DNA from: Phenylobacterium sp.
GTDB taxonomy: Bacteria > Pseudomonadota > Alphaproteobacteria > Caulobacterales > Caulobacteraceae
NCBI RefSeq assembly: GCF_016124325.1
Contig: NZ_WGNY01000028.1
Location: 62,001-126,000, forward strand
Reading direction: 5' to 3'
Length of the DNA stretch: 64,000 bases
The notes under the pieces were generated by a model. It saw only the letters and a list, made by a program, of their open reading frames with translations. It did not search any database and was not told the origin of the DNA. This document shows, piece after piece, positions 1 to 8,608 of this stretch (positions within the stretch are counted from its first letter, which is position 1; every line of letters begins with the position of its first letter). The translations under genes were made by a program, and so were the position numbers.

Positions 1-3000
1 GCCGCGATCAAACGCTGGCGGCCGGGGCGGCCGTCGCCGCCGCCCGCCAACCCCGGCGGCGCGTGATCGCGGCGCGAGGAAAGCAGGGCCGCCTCCATCG
101 GGGCGAGGAACCGGATGCGCCGCCGCACGCCGTCGCCGCCGCGGTGCGCGCCATCGCCGCCCGAACCCTGGCGCACGCCGAACGTCTCCACCCGCACGGG
201 GAAACGCCGCTCCAGGATCTCCGGATCGGTCAGCCGCGAGTTGGTCATATGGGTGTGGACCGCGCTGGCCCCGTCCGCGGTCGCCGTGGCGCCCGCGCCG
301 CCGCAGATGGTCTCGTAGTACTGCCGCTGGTCGTCGCCGAAGGTGAAGTTGTTCATCGTGCCCTGGGCCGCGGCCATCACGCCCAGCGCCGCGTAGAGCG
401 CGTCGACCACGTGCTGGCTGGTCTCGACGTTTCCGGCGACCACGGCGGCCGGCGGGCGCGGGTCCAGCATCGAGCCCTCGCGCGTGAGGATCTTCAGCGG
501 CTCCAGGCAGCCGGCGTTCAGCGGGATATCGTCGTCCACCAGGGTGCGGAAGACATAGAGCGCCGCAGCGTCCACGATCGCCGACGGGGCGTTGAAGTTG
601 GAGCCGAGCTGGTCGGCCGAGCCGGTGAAGTCCAGCACCGCCTCGCGGGCCGCCGCGTCGACGGTCGTACGCACCGCGATCTCGCCGCCGCCGTCCATGG
701 GCATGCGCGCCGCGCCGTCCGACAGCCGCCCCACCGCGCGCCGCACCGCCTCGGCCGCGTTCTCCTGCACGAAGCCCATGTAGCGGGCCACGGCGTCGGC
801 CCCGTAGGCGCGGATCATCTCCGATACGGCGCCGGCGCCGGCCTGGCAGGCGGCGACCTGGGCCTTGAGGTCGGCGATGTTGCGGTCGGGGGCCCGCGCC
901 GGCCACTGGCCCGACGCCAGGGCCGCGCGGGTCTCGGCGTCGAGGAAGCGGCCGTCGCGCATGATCGGCAGGGCGTCCAGCAGCACGCCTTCCTCGTCGA
1001 TGGTGTGCGAGAACGGCGGCATGGAGCCGGGCTGAATCCCGCCCACGTCGGCGTGGTGGCCGCGGGCGGCGACGTAGAACGCCGGTTGCTCCTCCCCTGA
1101 AGGGGACACTTCGGGGGAGGTGGCGCGTAGCGCCGGAGGGGGCGTTTGGCGGCTTTGCGCCCCCTCCGTCTCGCGGCTAGCGCCGCGATCCACCTCCCCC
1201 GTCGTCTTCGCGACAGGGGAGGAGCTGGCCATGAACACCGGCATCACCACGGTGATGTCGGGCAGGTGGGTGCCGCCGGCGTAGGGGTTGTTCAGCGCGA
1301 AGGCCTGGCCCGGCTTCAGGTCGGGATGCCGGTCGCGCACCGCCCGGACGCTGGCGCCCATCGAGCCCAGGTGCACCGGCATGTGCGGGGCGTTGGCCAC
1401 CAGCCCGCCATCGGCGTCGAAAAGCGCGCAGGAGAAGTCGAGCCGTTCCTTGATGTTCACCGAGTGCGCCGTGCGCTCCAGCGCCGCGCCCATGGCCTCG
1501 GCCACGCCCATGAAGCGGCGGTTGAACAGCTCCAGGGTCACCGGGTCGGGCCGGTCGAGGGCGATCGCCTTGCGCGTCTCGCCGCCCACACGTGAGAGGC
1601 GGATCAGGCCGTCGGCGTCGGCGCGGGCCCGCCAGCCGGGCAGCACCGCGATCTGGGTGTCGGCGCGCACGACCAGCGCCGGGCCGTCGACGCGCGCGAG
1701 CGCGTCCGCCGCCACGATGGGCGCATCATGCCAGGCGCTGGCGGCGAACATCCTCACCTGCTCGTCCCGACCGAGGCCGAGGGCGTCGGTGGCCCCTGGA
1801 TCGGATGCGACCCGGTCTTCGCCCTGGTCGGTCGCGCGGGCGACCGCCTCGGCCTCCACGGCCGCGATCAGGATCGTGCGTTCGGGCTCGACGAAGCCGA
1901 ACAGCCGCTGGTGGGCCGCCTCGAAGTCGGCCTTGGCGCGGCCCGTGTCGGCCAGGACGACAGGCAATTCGGCGTCGGCCCCATCGTAGCGGAGCCGCAG
2001 GGTGCGGCGTACGTCGCCCGCGGGCGCGCCCTGGCCGGCGAGATCGGCCAGCGCCTGGGCTTCGATCGCCTCCAGCGCCTTGCGAGCCGCAACGAGGCCG
2101 TTCGCGTCCAGCGGGGCTTCGACGCCGGCCTGCTTCAGCGCCGAAACCCGCGCCTGGCCGATGCCCCAGGCCGACAGCACGCTGCCGTACCTGGGGCACA
2201 GCACCTCGGAGACGCCGAGGGCCTCGGCGGTCTGGCAGGCCACCTGCCCGGCCGCGCCGCCGAACGCCACCAGGGCGTGCTCGCGAGGGTCGAAGCCGCG
2301 CTCGGTGGAGATGCGCCGCACCGCCTGGGCCATCTGCTCCACCGCCACGGCGACGAAGCCCTCGGCGGCGGCCTCGACGCTCGCCGCGCCCATGGCCCGC
2401 GCCAGTTCGGCCAACCGCGCCCGGCTGGCGGCCGGATCCAGCGGCGCGTCGCCCTTCGGTCCGAAAACGCGCGGGAAGTCGCGCGGCGACAGCCGGCCCA
2501 GGGCGAGGTTGGCGTCGGTCACCGTCGCCGGTCCGCCCCGGCCGTAGCAGGCGGGCCCCGGGTCGGCGCCGGCGCTGGCGGGCCCGGCCCGCGCGCGCAT
2601 GCCGTCGAATGCGAGAATCGATCCGCCGCCGGCCGCCACCGTCTCGACGTCGAGCATCGGGCTGCGCAGCCGCGCCCCGGCCACCCGCGCCTGATCCCGC
2701 CGCTCCAGCACCCCGGCGAAGCGGCAGACGTCGGTGGAGGTCCCGCCCATGTCGAAGCCGAGCGCGGCGGGGGCGCCGGACTGTTCGGCCGTGTGCGCCA
2801 CGCCCACCACGCCGCCGGCGGGGCCCGAGACCACGGCGTCGCGGCCCCGGAACGCCTCGGCCGCCACCAGCCCGCCGGCCGAGGTCATGAAGTAGAGCGG
2901 CGCGCCGGCGACGGCGTCGGCCACGCGGCGGACGTAGGCTTGCAGCACCGGGGTCAGATAGGCGTCGGCCACCGTCGTTTCGGCGCGGGGAACGAAGCGG

Positions 3001-3596
3001 GGCAGGGGCGAGACCTCCGAACTCGCCGCAACGAAGGCGAAACCGGCCTCCCGCGCGATCTCGGCGGCCTGGGCTTCGTGCTGCGGGTTGAGATCGGCGT
3101 GCAGGAAGGCGATCGCGGCCGAGGTGAAGCCCTCGGCGACGGCGGCCTTCAACCGGCGCCGCAGCGCCTCGGCGTCCAGCGGGCGGATCACCGCGCCATC
3201 CGCCGCCAGCCGCTCGGCGGCCTCGACCACGCCCTCGTACAGGGGCGGCGGTCGCTCGATGGTCAGGGCGAACAGCTCGGGCCGGGCCTGGTCGCCGATC
3301 AGGATGGCGTCGGCGAAGCCCTCGGTGGTCACGAACAGGGTCTTGGCGCCCCGCCGCTCCAGCAGGGCGTTGGTGGCGACGGTCGTGCCCATCTTGATCG
3401 CCTCGACCCGCTCGGCCGGGAAGGGCGCGCCGGGCGCGACGCCCAGGATGCGCCGCATGGCCTCGACGGCGGCGTCCTCGTAGGCCGGCGAGGCCGACAG
3501 CAGCTTGCGGGAAACCTCCGAACCGTCGTCCGCGCGGCCGATCACATCGGTGAATGTGCCGCCACGATCGATCCAGAAGGCATAGCGTCTGTCCAA
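1..3596 (-). CDS. 5-oxoprolinase / hydantoinase A-B fusion protein (3' end cut by window edge)
   Basis: Cytosolic ATP-dependent amidohydrolase expected to open 5-oxoproline or a related cyclic imide such as a hydantoin. The HyuA half begins with [11 protein letters not shown], carries [11 protein letters not shown] near residue 275 and ETVAAGGGS shortly after. The HyuB half shows [26 protein letters not shown] and [12 protein letters not shown] near residue 1080. The start is a TTG at 3596 with AGAGG seven bases upstream; an in-frame TAA two codons earlier rules out a longer protein. About 1198 codons are present and the frame is still open at base 1, so only the last tens of residues are missing. 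Unusual: a 138-bp palindromic repeat (1088-1225) adds 46 in-frame codons inside HyuB, between DITVVMPVF and [11 protein letters not shown], which are normally almost adjacent. The substrate is not decided by sequence. Confidence 0.9.
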   Translation of the reverse strand, partial: MDRRYAFWIDRGGTFTDVIGRADDGSEVSRKLLSASPAYEDAAVEAMRRILGVAPGAPFPAERVEAIKMGTTVATNALLERRGAKTLFVTTEGFADAILIGDQARPELFALTIERPPPLYEGVVEAAERLAADGAVIRPLDAEALRRRLKAAVAEGFTSAAIAFLHADLNPQHEAQAAEIAREAGFAFVAASSEVSPLPRFVPRAETTVADAYLTPVLQAYVRRVADAVAGAPLYFMTSAGGLVAAEAFRGRDAVVSGPAGGVVGVAHTAEQSGAPAALGFDMGGTSTDVCRFAGVLERRDQARVAGARLRSPMLDVETVAAGGGSILAFDGMRARAGPASAGADPGPACYGRGGPATVTDANLALGRLSPRDFPRVFGPKGDAPLDPAASRARLAELARAMGAASVEAAAEGFVAVAVEQMAQAVRRISTERGFDPREHALVAFGGAAGQVACQTAEALGVSEVLCPRYGSVLSAWGIGQARVSALKQAGVEAPLDANGLVAARKALEAIEAQALADLAGQGAPAGDVRRTLRLRYDGADAELPVVLADTGRAKADFEAAHQRLFGFVEPERTILIAAVEAEAVARATDQGEDRVASDPGATDALGLGRDEQVRMFAASAWHDAPIVAADALARVDGPALVVRADTQIAVLPGWRARADADGLIRLSRVGGETRKAIALDRPDPVTLELFNRRFMGVAEAMGAALERTAHSVNIKERLDFSCALFDADGGLVANAPHMPVHLGSMGASVRAVRDRHPDLKPGQAFALNNPYAGGTHLPDITVVMPVFMASSSPVAKTTGEVDRGASRETEGAQSRQTPPPALRATSPEVSPSGEEQPAFYVAARGHHADVGGIQPGSMPPFSHTIDEEGVLLDALPIMRDGRFLDAETRAALASGQWPARAPDRNIADLKAQVAACQAGAGAVSEMIRAYGADAVARYMGFVQENAAEAVRRAVGRLSDGAARMPMDGGGEIAVRTTVDAAAREAVLDFTGSADQLGSNFNAPSAIVDAAALYVFRTLVDDDIPLNAGCLEPLKILTREGSMLDPRPPAAVVAGNVETSQHVVDALYAALGVMAAAQGTMNNFTFGDDQRQYYETICGGAGATATADGASAVHTHMTNSRLTDPEILERRFPVRVETFGVRQGSGGDGAHRGGDGVRRRIRFLAPMEAALLSSRRDHAPPGLAGGGDGRPGRQRLIA
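1088..1225. repeat. Palindromic repeat inserted in frame within the oxoprolinase gene
   Basis: The ends form a perfect 12-base inverted repeat: GCTCCTCCCCTG at 1088-1099 and its complement at 1214-1225. The arms continue imperfectly inward (CGGGGGAGGTGG, then GGAGGGGGCG) to a centre near 1150. Length is 138 bp, exactly 46 codons, and no stop arises in the host frame. The translated insert is Ser/Pro/Glu/Arg-rich low-complexity sequence. The GGGGGAGG cores resemble the intergenic palindromes at 13433-13540 and 53348-53377, so this looks like a normally intergenic dispersed element that landed in a gene. Family membership is inferred from appearance. Confidence 0.8.
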
Positions 3597-3659
3597 AACT
3601 TAACCTCTGGCCCGGATTGTCAGGGGAACGAAGCGGTCGTAAGGCATGCCCATAGCGAA

Positions 3660-4352
3660 ATGAGCTTCTGGCGCAAAATTGCCGGCCTGGCGGCGCGCAA
3701 GGTCGATGAGGCGGAGTGCGAAACCTGCCCCCCCGGTTTGCCCGGCGAAGATCCTGCATTTTCCACGGCGGTCACCGCGCTCGGCGCCAAGCTGGCCAAG
3801 GCCGACGGCGAGGCCCAAGCCTCCGAGTACGAAGCGTTCCACACGGTCTTCCAGGCCGATCCGGGCAGCGAGGGCAACATCCGCCGCCTCTACCAGCTCG
3901 CGCGCCAGACCACCCGCGGGTTCGAAGGCTACGCGCGGCGCCTGCGTAAGCGCTACGGCGGCTGCCCCCAACTGCTTGAGGACGTGCTGGACGGCCTCTT
4001 CCACATCGCCGCCTCCGATGGCGCGGTCACCGGCGATGAACTGGTCTATCTGGAGCGGGTCTCCGAACTTTTCGGCCTGTCGCCGCTGGTTTTCCGGCGC
4101 ATCAAGGCCACGCATCTCGGCGCGGCCAATGACGATCCCTATGTGATCCTCGGCGTGGCGCCCGATGCGTCCGACGAAGCCGTCCGCGCCGCGTGGCGCG
4201 CGCAGCTGGCGGAGGCCCATCCCGACCGCGCCCGTTCGCGCGGCCTTCCGCCTGAATTCGTCGAGGTCGCCCACGCCAAGGCCGCCGCCATCAACGCCGC
4301 CTATGACGAGATCGTGCGCGAGCGGAAGGCCCTGCTGGAAGGTGCGGCATGA
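3660..4352 (+). CDS. DjlA-like TerB/J-domain co-chaperone
   Basis: A 230-residue protein with an N-terminal TerB-like helical region (about residues 25-150, with DVLDGLFHIAASDGAVTGDEL) and a C-terminal J domain (about 165-228) containing the HPD triad in AHPDRA and preceded by DDPYVILGVAPDASDEAVR. J domains stimulate Hsp70 (DnaK) ATPase activity. Unlike E. coli DjlA it lacks an N-terminal membrane anchor. The ATG at 3660 (MSFWRK) is chosen because the stretch upstream has no in-frame start and runs into the divergent oxoprolinase start region. It is transcribed away from that gene. Confidence 0.85.
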   Translation: MSFWRKIAGLAARKVDEAECETCPPGLPGEDPAFSTAVTALGAKLAKADGEAQASEYEAFHTVFQADPGSEGNIRRLYQLARQTTRGFEGYARRLRKRYGGCPQLLEDVLDGLFHIAASDGAVTGDELVYLERVSELFGLSPLVFRRIKATHLGAANDDPYVILGVAPDASDEAVRAAWRAQLAEAHPDRARSRGLPPEFVEVAHAKAAAINAAYDEIVRERKALLEGAA

Positions 4353-4455
4353 CCGCCCGGCGCCTCGAAACGGGCACAAGTTCGGTTGACGTTCGGAACC
4401 ACTGTGTTGTCATGAGGCTTTCACGGTTCTGCCGGACGCCCTTCTGAGGAGCATC

Positions 4456-4746
4456 ATGGTCAAGGACTTCGCCGCCGGGCCCGGTTCCGCCCTCCGCAGT
4501 CTCGCCGCCATTGGCGCGGGCCTCGCGACCGCCGCCGCGGTGGTGGTGGGCGCCGTGCTGGCGCTCTTCGCCGCCGCGACCGTCACCGTCATCGCCGTGA
4601 TGGGGTCGATCCTCCTGGGCTTCGCTGGCCTGGCGATGCGCGCGCGGCGCACCGTGCGGGCGCGACGCCGCAACGACGACATCATCGAAGCCCGCCACCT
4701 GGGCGGCCACCACTGGGTGGCCTACGGCTGGACCGAGCGCTCCTGA
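4456..4746 (+). CDS. Small membrane protein of unknown function
   Basis: 96 residues. Residues about 13-60 are strongly hydrophobic (Ala/Val/Gly-rich) and would form one long or two short membrane helices. A basic segment (MRARRTVRARRR) and a polar C-terminus ending WVAYGWTERS follow, predicting a cytosolic tail. GAGGAG lies just upstream of the ATG. It follows the DjlA-like gene after about 100 bases. No family recognised. Confidence 0.65.
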   Translation: MVKDFAAGPGSALRSLAAIGAGLATAAAVVVGAVLALFAAATVTVIAVMGSILLGFAGLAMRARRTVRARRRNDDIIEARHLGGHHWVAYGWTERS

Positions 4747-4838
4747 TCCTGGTTCGGCCGGCCGCGTAACGCGAGGTGATGCTTGCCGCCTCGCGCGCGC
4801 GCCTCTACCGTCTTTCAAACACTTGTTGGGAGGACGGC

Positions 4839-5132
4839 ATGACCATTGGCGTGATCGCGAAGATTCCGGTGCAGGACGGCAAGGGGCCCGAGTTCGAGGC
4901 CTTCTTCACCGAGCTCGCCAAACAGGTCCGCGCCAACGAGCCCGGCAACCTGGCCTACCAGCTCACCAAGAGCCGCACCGAGCCCAACGTCTACAAGGTG
5001 CTCGAGCTCTACAAGGATCAGGACGCGCTGACCCATCACGGCGGCACCGAGTACTTCAAGGCCGCGGGCCCGAAGTTCGCGGCGGTGCTCGCTGGGCGCC
5101 CCGAGATCGAATACCTCGACGGCGTGGGCTGA
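4839..5132 (+). CDS. Antibiotic biosynthesis monooxygenase (ABM)-fold protein
   Basis: 97-residue ferredoxin-like ABM-domain protein (MTIGVIAKIPVQDGKGPEFE, then NEPGNLAYQLTKS and VYKVLELYKDQDAL, the usual ABM strand and helix order). Such proteins are small dimeric oxygenases or heme/quinone-binding proteins; the substrate is unknown. The start at 4839 is preceded by GGGAGGA at good spacing. It ends six bases before the acyl-CoA dehydrogenase start, so the two are probably one transcription unit. Confidence 0.85.
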   Translation: MTIGVIAKIPVQDGKGPEFEAFFTELAKQVRANEPGNLAYQLTKSRTEPNVYKVLELYKDQDALTHHGGTEYFKAAGPKFAAVLAGRPEIEYLDGVG

Positions 5133-5138
5133 ACCGCC

Positions 5139-6362
5139 ATGGACCTGGATTTCTCCGCTGAGGACCTCGCCTTCCGCGAGGAGGTGCGCGCGTTCATCGC
5201 CGAGGCGTTCGACGACGAGATGCGGGCCAAGCTGGCCCAGTCCAAGAACCACCACCTCGACAAGGAGAGCCAGGTCCGCTGGCTGAAGCGCCTGGGCGAG
5301 AAGGGCTGGATCGCGCCCGACTGGCCGGTGGAATACGGCGGCACGGGCTGGAGCCTGGGCAAGAAGTACATCTTCGACATGGAGATGGCGCTGGCGGGCG
5401 CGCCGTCGACCTCCAACATGGGCCTGCGCATGTGCGCCCCCGTGGTGATGGCCTTCGGCACGGACGAGCAGAAGAAGCAGCACCTGCCCAAGATCCTGAC
5501 CACCGACGTCTGGTGGTGCCAGGGCTATTCCGAGCCGGGGTCGGGCTCCGACCTGGCGTCGCTGGCGCTCAAGGCCGAGCGGGATGGGGACCACTACGTC
5601 CTGAACGGTTCGAAGACGTGGACCACCCTGGCCCAGTGGGCCGACTGGATGTTCTGCCTGGTGCGCACCTCCAACGAGGAGATCCGCCAGAAGGGCATCT
5701 CGTTCCTGCTGATCGACATGCGCACGCCCGGCATCACCATCCGGCCGATCCCCACGCTCGACGGCCCGGCCGAGGGCGAACAGGAGATCAACGAGACCTT
5801 CTTCGACAACGTCCGGGTGCCGGTGACCAACCGGATCGGCAAGGAAGGCGAGGGCTGGACCTACGCCAAGTACCTGCTGCAGTTCGAGCGCGGCAACGCC
5901 TATGCGCCCGGCCTGCAGGACCAGCTCAAGAAGGTGCGCAAGATCGCCAGCCTCGAAAGGTCGGACGGCGGCGGATCGATGATGAGCGACCCTGACTTCC
6001 GCAAGCGGCTCTGCGAGATCGAGATCAAGATCGAGACGCTGAACGCCACGGAGCTGCGGGTGTTCTCCGGCCGCGCCAACGGCGAGGCGATGGGCGCGGT
6101 CTCCTCGATGCTGAAGCTGGAAGGCAGCCAGATGCAGCAGGCGGTGACCGAACTCGCGCTGGAGGCGGTGGGCGTCTACAAGCAGCCCTTCGTCCGCGAC
6201 ACCTGGGAGATGCTGCGCCCCGGCGGCAACACGTTCCGGGCGGGGCCGGACTACGCGGCGACCGTCGCGCCCCACTACTTCAACTACCGCAAGACCTCGA
6301 TCTACGCGGGATCGAACGAGATCCAGCACAACATCATGGCCAAGATGGTGCTGGGCCTCTGA
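5139..6362 (+). CDS. Acyl-CoA dehydrogenase family protein
   Basis: 407-residue FAD flavoprotein of the acyl-CoA dehydrogenase superfamily, catalysing alpha,beta-dehydrogenation of an acyl-CoA and passing electrons to ETF. It has the N-terminal helical domain (MDLDFSAEDLAFREEVR), the central beta-domain motif CQGYSEPGSGSDLASL and the C-terminal FAD signature YAGSNEIQHNIMAKMVLG. The length is typical. There is no clear ribosome-binding site in the six bases after the ABM gene, which suggests translational coupling. The closest recognisable class is the large-substrate (steroid/branched-acyl) branch; the true substrate is open. Confidence 0.9.
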   Translation: MDLDFSAEDLAFREEVRAFIAEAFDDEMRAKLAQSKNHHLDKESQVRWLKRLGEKGWIAPDWPVEYGGTGWSLGKKYIFDMEMALAGAPSTSNMGLRMCAPVVMAFGTDEQKKQHLPKILTTDVWWCQGYSEPGSGSDLASLALKAERDGDHYVLNGSKTWTTLAQWADWMFCLVRTSNEEIRQKGISFLLIDMRTPGITIRPIPTLDGPAEGEQEINETFFDNVRVPVTNRIGKEGEGWTYAKYLLQFERGNAYAPGLQDQLKKVRKIASLERSDGGGSMMSDPDFRKRLCEIEIKIETLNATELRVFSGRANGEAMGAVSSMLKLEGSQMQQAVTELALEAVGVYKQPFVRDTWEMLRPGGNTFRAGPDYAATVAPHYFNYRKTSIYAGSNEIQHNIMAKMVLGL

Positions 6363-6668
6363 CCGGCCCCGCGCTGGCGGCCCCTATCGGGCGATAGGGG
6401 CCGATCCTGGCCGCGAGGCCAGATTGTTCGCCACCACGACATCGCCATCCTGAAGCCAGCATGGCCGCGGCCTGCGCCCCCCGGGGCGTAGGAGGCCGCG
6501 GGGCGGGGACAGGCGCACGGCGACATGAAGTGGGATCTCGCGGTTCGGACGGCTCGCGCGCCCGGCGCTCCGCGGCGCTCGGCGACCCTGGCGTGGCTGT
6601 GGCCATCCGCCATCGCGGACGAGGTCTTCGGGCCCGGCGCGAGCCGCCGGCGAGATGACCACGGCCGC
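6363..6668. other. Gene-poor interval holding the leader of the first PEPxxWA gene
   Basis: About 306 bases lie between the acyl-CoA dehydrogenase stop and the preferred start at 6669. It contains the twin-hairpin motif at 6381-6428 and an alternative upstream ATG at 6525, in frame with the downstream gene. I see no other gene in it. Confidence 0.6.
6381..6428 (+). promoter_or_regulatory. Twin-hairpin leader motif, copy 1
   Basis: Hairpin 1 is CCCCTATC (6381-6388), loop GGGC, GATAGGGG (6393-6400). Hairpin 2 is CTGGCC (6407-6412), loop GCGA, GGCCAG (6417-6422), followed directly by ATTGTT. Copy 2 at 7549-7596 has the same first stem, a second stem of different sequence that still pairs, and the same CAGATTGT ending. 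Both copies end exactly 97 bases before an ATG (6525 and 7693). It could be an RNA leader structure or tandem operators. Confidence 0.6.
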
Positions 6669-7565
6669 ATGTTCCCGCGAGGCGGCCTGGCGTTCATGCT
6701 GGTGGCGGCTGCGGCCGTCGCGGCGCCCGTCCTGACCCGCGTGGCGTCGGACGAACTGGCCGGCTTGCGCCTGAACCTGTTCCACACCCAGGACGCGGCG
6801 TCGGACAGCGCGGCGGCCGGCGAAGCCGAGCGTGGCGGTACCGGCGCCGGCGGGGCGCCTGGCGGCGGATCCTCCGGGGGTGCGGGCGCACCAAACGACG
6901 GCGGCGCCCCGCCGGTGCGCGTCGGCGCGCCGTCTGCGGAGGGCAAGGGCCCGGGCGACGGCGCTGGCCTACTGGACCAAGGCGGGACGGATGCCTCGGC
7001 GTCGCCGGGCGGCCCCGCGCCGGACCCGGCGCCCGGCCAGGGCGTGGCTTTCCTGGACGCGGGCGGGGACGAAGGCCAGGGCCTGATCGGTGGCGCTGCC
7101 GGGTTTGGCGGTGGCGGTGGTGGCGCAGGCTCGGGATCCGGAGGCGGCGGCCTCGTCGGAGGCGGAACCCCGTCGCCGGTCGCGCCGCCGGGACCAGATC
7201 TCCCGGCTGGCGGCCCGACTGCAAATCCTCCCGGACGGCCGACGTTGATCGACCTGGGGGGTGGCCTCGGCGTTCCGGGGACCGGGGACGGGCCGGGCGG
7301 CGTCTTCGATCCGGCGCCGACGGGGCGGCGCGGGGAACCGGGCCCCGTGCGCAGCGCCGACGTCTTCCCGGACAGCCCCGGGCTCCCGCCCGAGACGGGC
7401 CCGACCGGACCCTCGTCGGACATTCCCCCGCCCGATGAGCCGGCCAATATCGTCGCGCGCGGGGCCGTGCCGGAACCCTCGGCATGGATCGTCATGGTGT
7501 CGGGCTTCGCGGCGGTCGGTGCGGCGCTGCGCCGCCGTGGGCGGCATACCCCTATCCTTCGATAG
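6669..7565 (+). CDS. Gly/Pro-rich PEPxxWA-CTERM sorting-domain protein
   Basis: 298 residues from the ATG at 6669: an N-terminal hydrophobic signal segment (GGLAFMLVAAAAVAAPVL), a very Gly/Ala/Pro-rich low-complexity body (about residues 40-265) and a C-terminal VPEPSAWIVMVSGFAAVGA followed by LRRRGRH. This is the tripartite PEP-CTERM signal (PEP motif, membrane helix, basic tail) recognised by exosortase/archaeosortase-type enzymes. An in-frame ATG at 6525 would add 48 residues ahead of the signal segment. I prefer 6669 because a signal peptide should be N-terminal, although neither start has a strong ribosome-binding site. The body looks like an extended, perhaps extracellular, disordered polymer. 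It is the first of three tandem PEPxxWA genes. Confidence 0.65.
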   Translation: MFPRGGLAFMLVAAAAVAAPVLTRVASDELAGLRLNLFHTQDAASDSAAAGEAERGGTGAGGAPGGGSSGGAGAPNDGGAPPVRVGAPSAEGKGPGDGAGLLDQGGTDASASPGGPAPDPAPGQGVAFLDAGGDEGQGLIGGAAGFGGGGGGAGSGSGGGGLVGGGTPSPVAPPGPDLPAGGPTANPPGRPTLIDLGGGLGVPGTGDGPGGVFDPAPTGRRGEPGPVRSADVFPDSPGLPPETGPTGPSSDIPPPDEPANIVARGAVPEPSAWIVMVSGFAAVGAALRRRGRHTPILR

Positions 7566-7596
7566 GGGTTTCCCCCTGACTCCAGGTCAGATTGTG
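7549..7596 (+). promoter_or_regulatory. Twin-hairpin leader motif, copy 2
   Basis: Hairpin 1 is CCCCTATC (7549-7556), loop CTTC, GATAGGGG (7561-7568). Hairpin 2 is CTGAC (7576-7580), loop TCCAG, GTCAG (7586-7590), followed by ATTGTG. The stop codon of the preceding gene lies inside hairpin 1. Compared with copy 1, the fourth pair of stem 2 changes from G-C to A-T with pairing kept. Confidence 0.6.
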
Positions 7597-7692
7597 CACT
7601 GCAGCGAGAGCGGCGAAATTCCAGCCTGAAATCGCTGACGTCGCGGCCCGCGGGGCCTGCGGGCGCGGCGCGGAAGTTTTTGGAGTACGGGT

Positions 7693-8454
7693 ATGAAGTT
7701 GCGGGTTCTCACGGCGTTCGCCGCGGGTGTGGCGATGCTTGTGGGCGCGCAGGCGGCCTCAGCGCTGACCTACACCTCCTATCTCGAATACCGCGATGGC
7801 CTGTCGGGGCCCCAGACGCCCTACGGCACGGTGACCATCGAGGAACTGGATCCCAATTCGGTGCGCGTGACCGTGAGCCTGGCCGACCCAGACTCGCTGT
7901 TCGTGAACACGGGCGGCCCGCACGACCCGTTCCTGTTCAACTTGGCGGCTCCTAGCTCGGTCACGGTGTCGAACACCGGCGCGCAGGACTTCTTCTACGC
8001 CGGCGACGGCAGCTATCAGGCCACGCCCTACGGCACGTTCATCGACAAGGTCGGTTGCTGCCAGGTCTGGGTCCCGGCCAAGAAGAAGACGCCGGGCCAC
8101 TGGGAAGACGGCAACGGCGCCTCGAAGGGTAAGCAGGGCGACCTGGTGTTCACGGTCTACAACGCCGGGGGGCTCACCTTCGCGGGCGTCGGCGCTCAGA
8201 TCGACCCGATCACCGGCAAGCTGACCGGGCTCGGAACGGGTAACCAGTTCAGCTCCAACCAGGGCGGCTGGTGGTTCGCCGCCGACATTTATGACGGCAA
8301 GACCGGGCTCACCTACAACGTCGCCGCGCGCGACGCCTACGGCCCGATCGTCCCGACCGCCGCCATTCCCGAGCCGGCGACCTGGGCCCTGATGATCGTT
8401 GGCTTCGCGGGCGCGGGCGCGCTCCTCCGTCGCCGACGCGCCGCGCTCGCCTAG
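7693..8454 (+). CDS. PEPxxWA-CTERM sorting-domain exported protein
   Basis: 253 residues with a clean signal peptide (MKLRVLTAFAAGVAMLVGAQ, cleavage near ASA-LTY) and a C-terminal IPEPATWALMIVGFAGAGA followed by LLRRRRAALA, a textbook PEPxxWA-CTERM. The mature domain resembles secreted proteins with a Cys-Cys pair (VGCCQVW) and repeated Gly/Asn turns. Its function is unknown; proteins of this class are exported, processed by exosortase and often associated with exopolysaccharide. GGAG sits seven bases before the ATG. A strong hairpin at 8463-8491 follows the gene. Confidence 0.85.
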   Translation: MKLRVLTAFAAGVAMLVGAQAASALTYTSYLEYRDGLSGPQTPYGTVTIEELDPNSVRVTVSLADPDSLFVNTGGPHDPFLFNLAAPSSVTVSNTGAQDFFYAGDGSYQATPYGTFIDKVGCCQVWVPAKKKTPGHWEDGNGASKGKQGDLVFTVYNAGGLTFAGVGAQIDPITGKLTGLGTGNQFSSNQGGWWFAADIYDGKTGLTYNVAARDAYGPIVPTAAIPEPATWALMIVGFAGAGALLRRRRAALA

Positions 8455-8462
8455 ACGCGGCC

Positions 8463-8491
8463 CCCGCTCGCGGCGGATCATCGCGAGCGGG
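8463..8491 (+). terminator. Strong hairpin after the second PEPxxWA gene
   Basis: A perfect 10-bp stem: CCCGCTCGCG (8463-8472) and its complement at 8482-8491, nine-base loop, nine bases after the stop codon. There is no T run, so it may be an RNA-stabilising or attenuating hairpin rather than a full terminator. Confidence 0.5.
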
Positions 8492-8608
8492 ATCAACTCC
8501 TGACCGCCGGGGGGCGGCAACGTTTCTTCAGGCTTTCCGAGCCACCATGCGGGTGGTGCGCGCCTCCAGGCGCCACCGATGGTGGGTAGAAGAGGGCTCG
8601 AAGAAGCC

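Noticed and set aside
1728..4352. Long open frame of 874 codons on the plus strand
   Set aside because: Only its last 231 codons (from 3660) are a real gene. The rest is antisense to the oxoprolinase gene, an artefact of high GC content.
4349..4447. 32-codon frame overlapping the DjlA-like stop (ATGA)
   Set aside because: No hydrophobic segment, motif or conserved pattern is visible. Too short to support.
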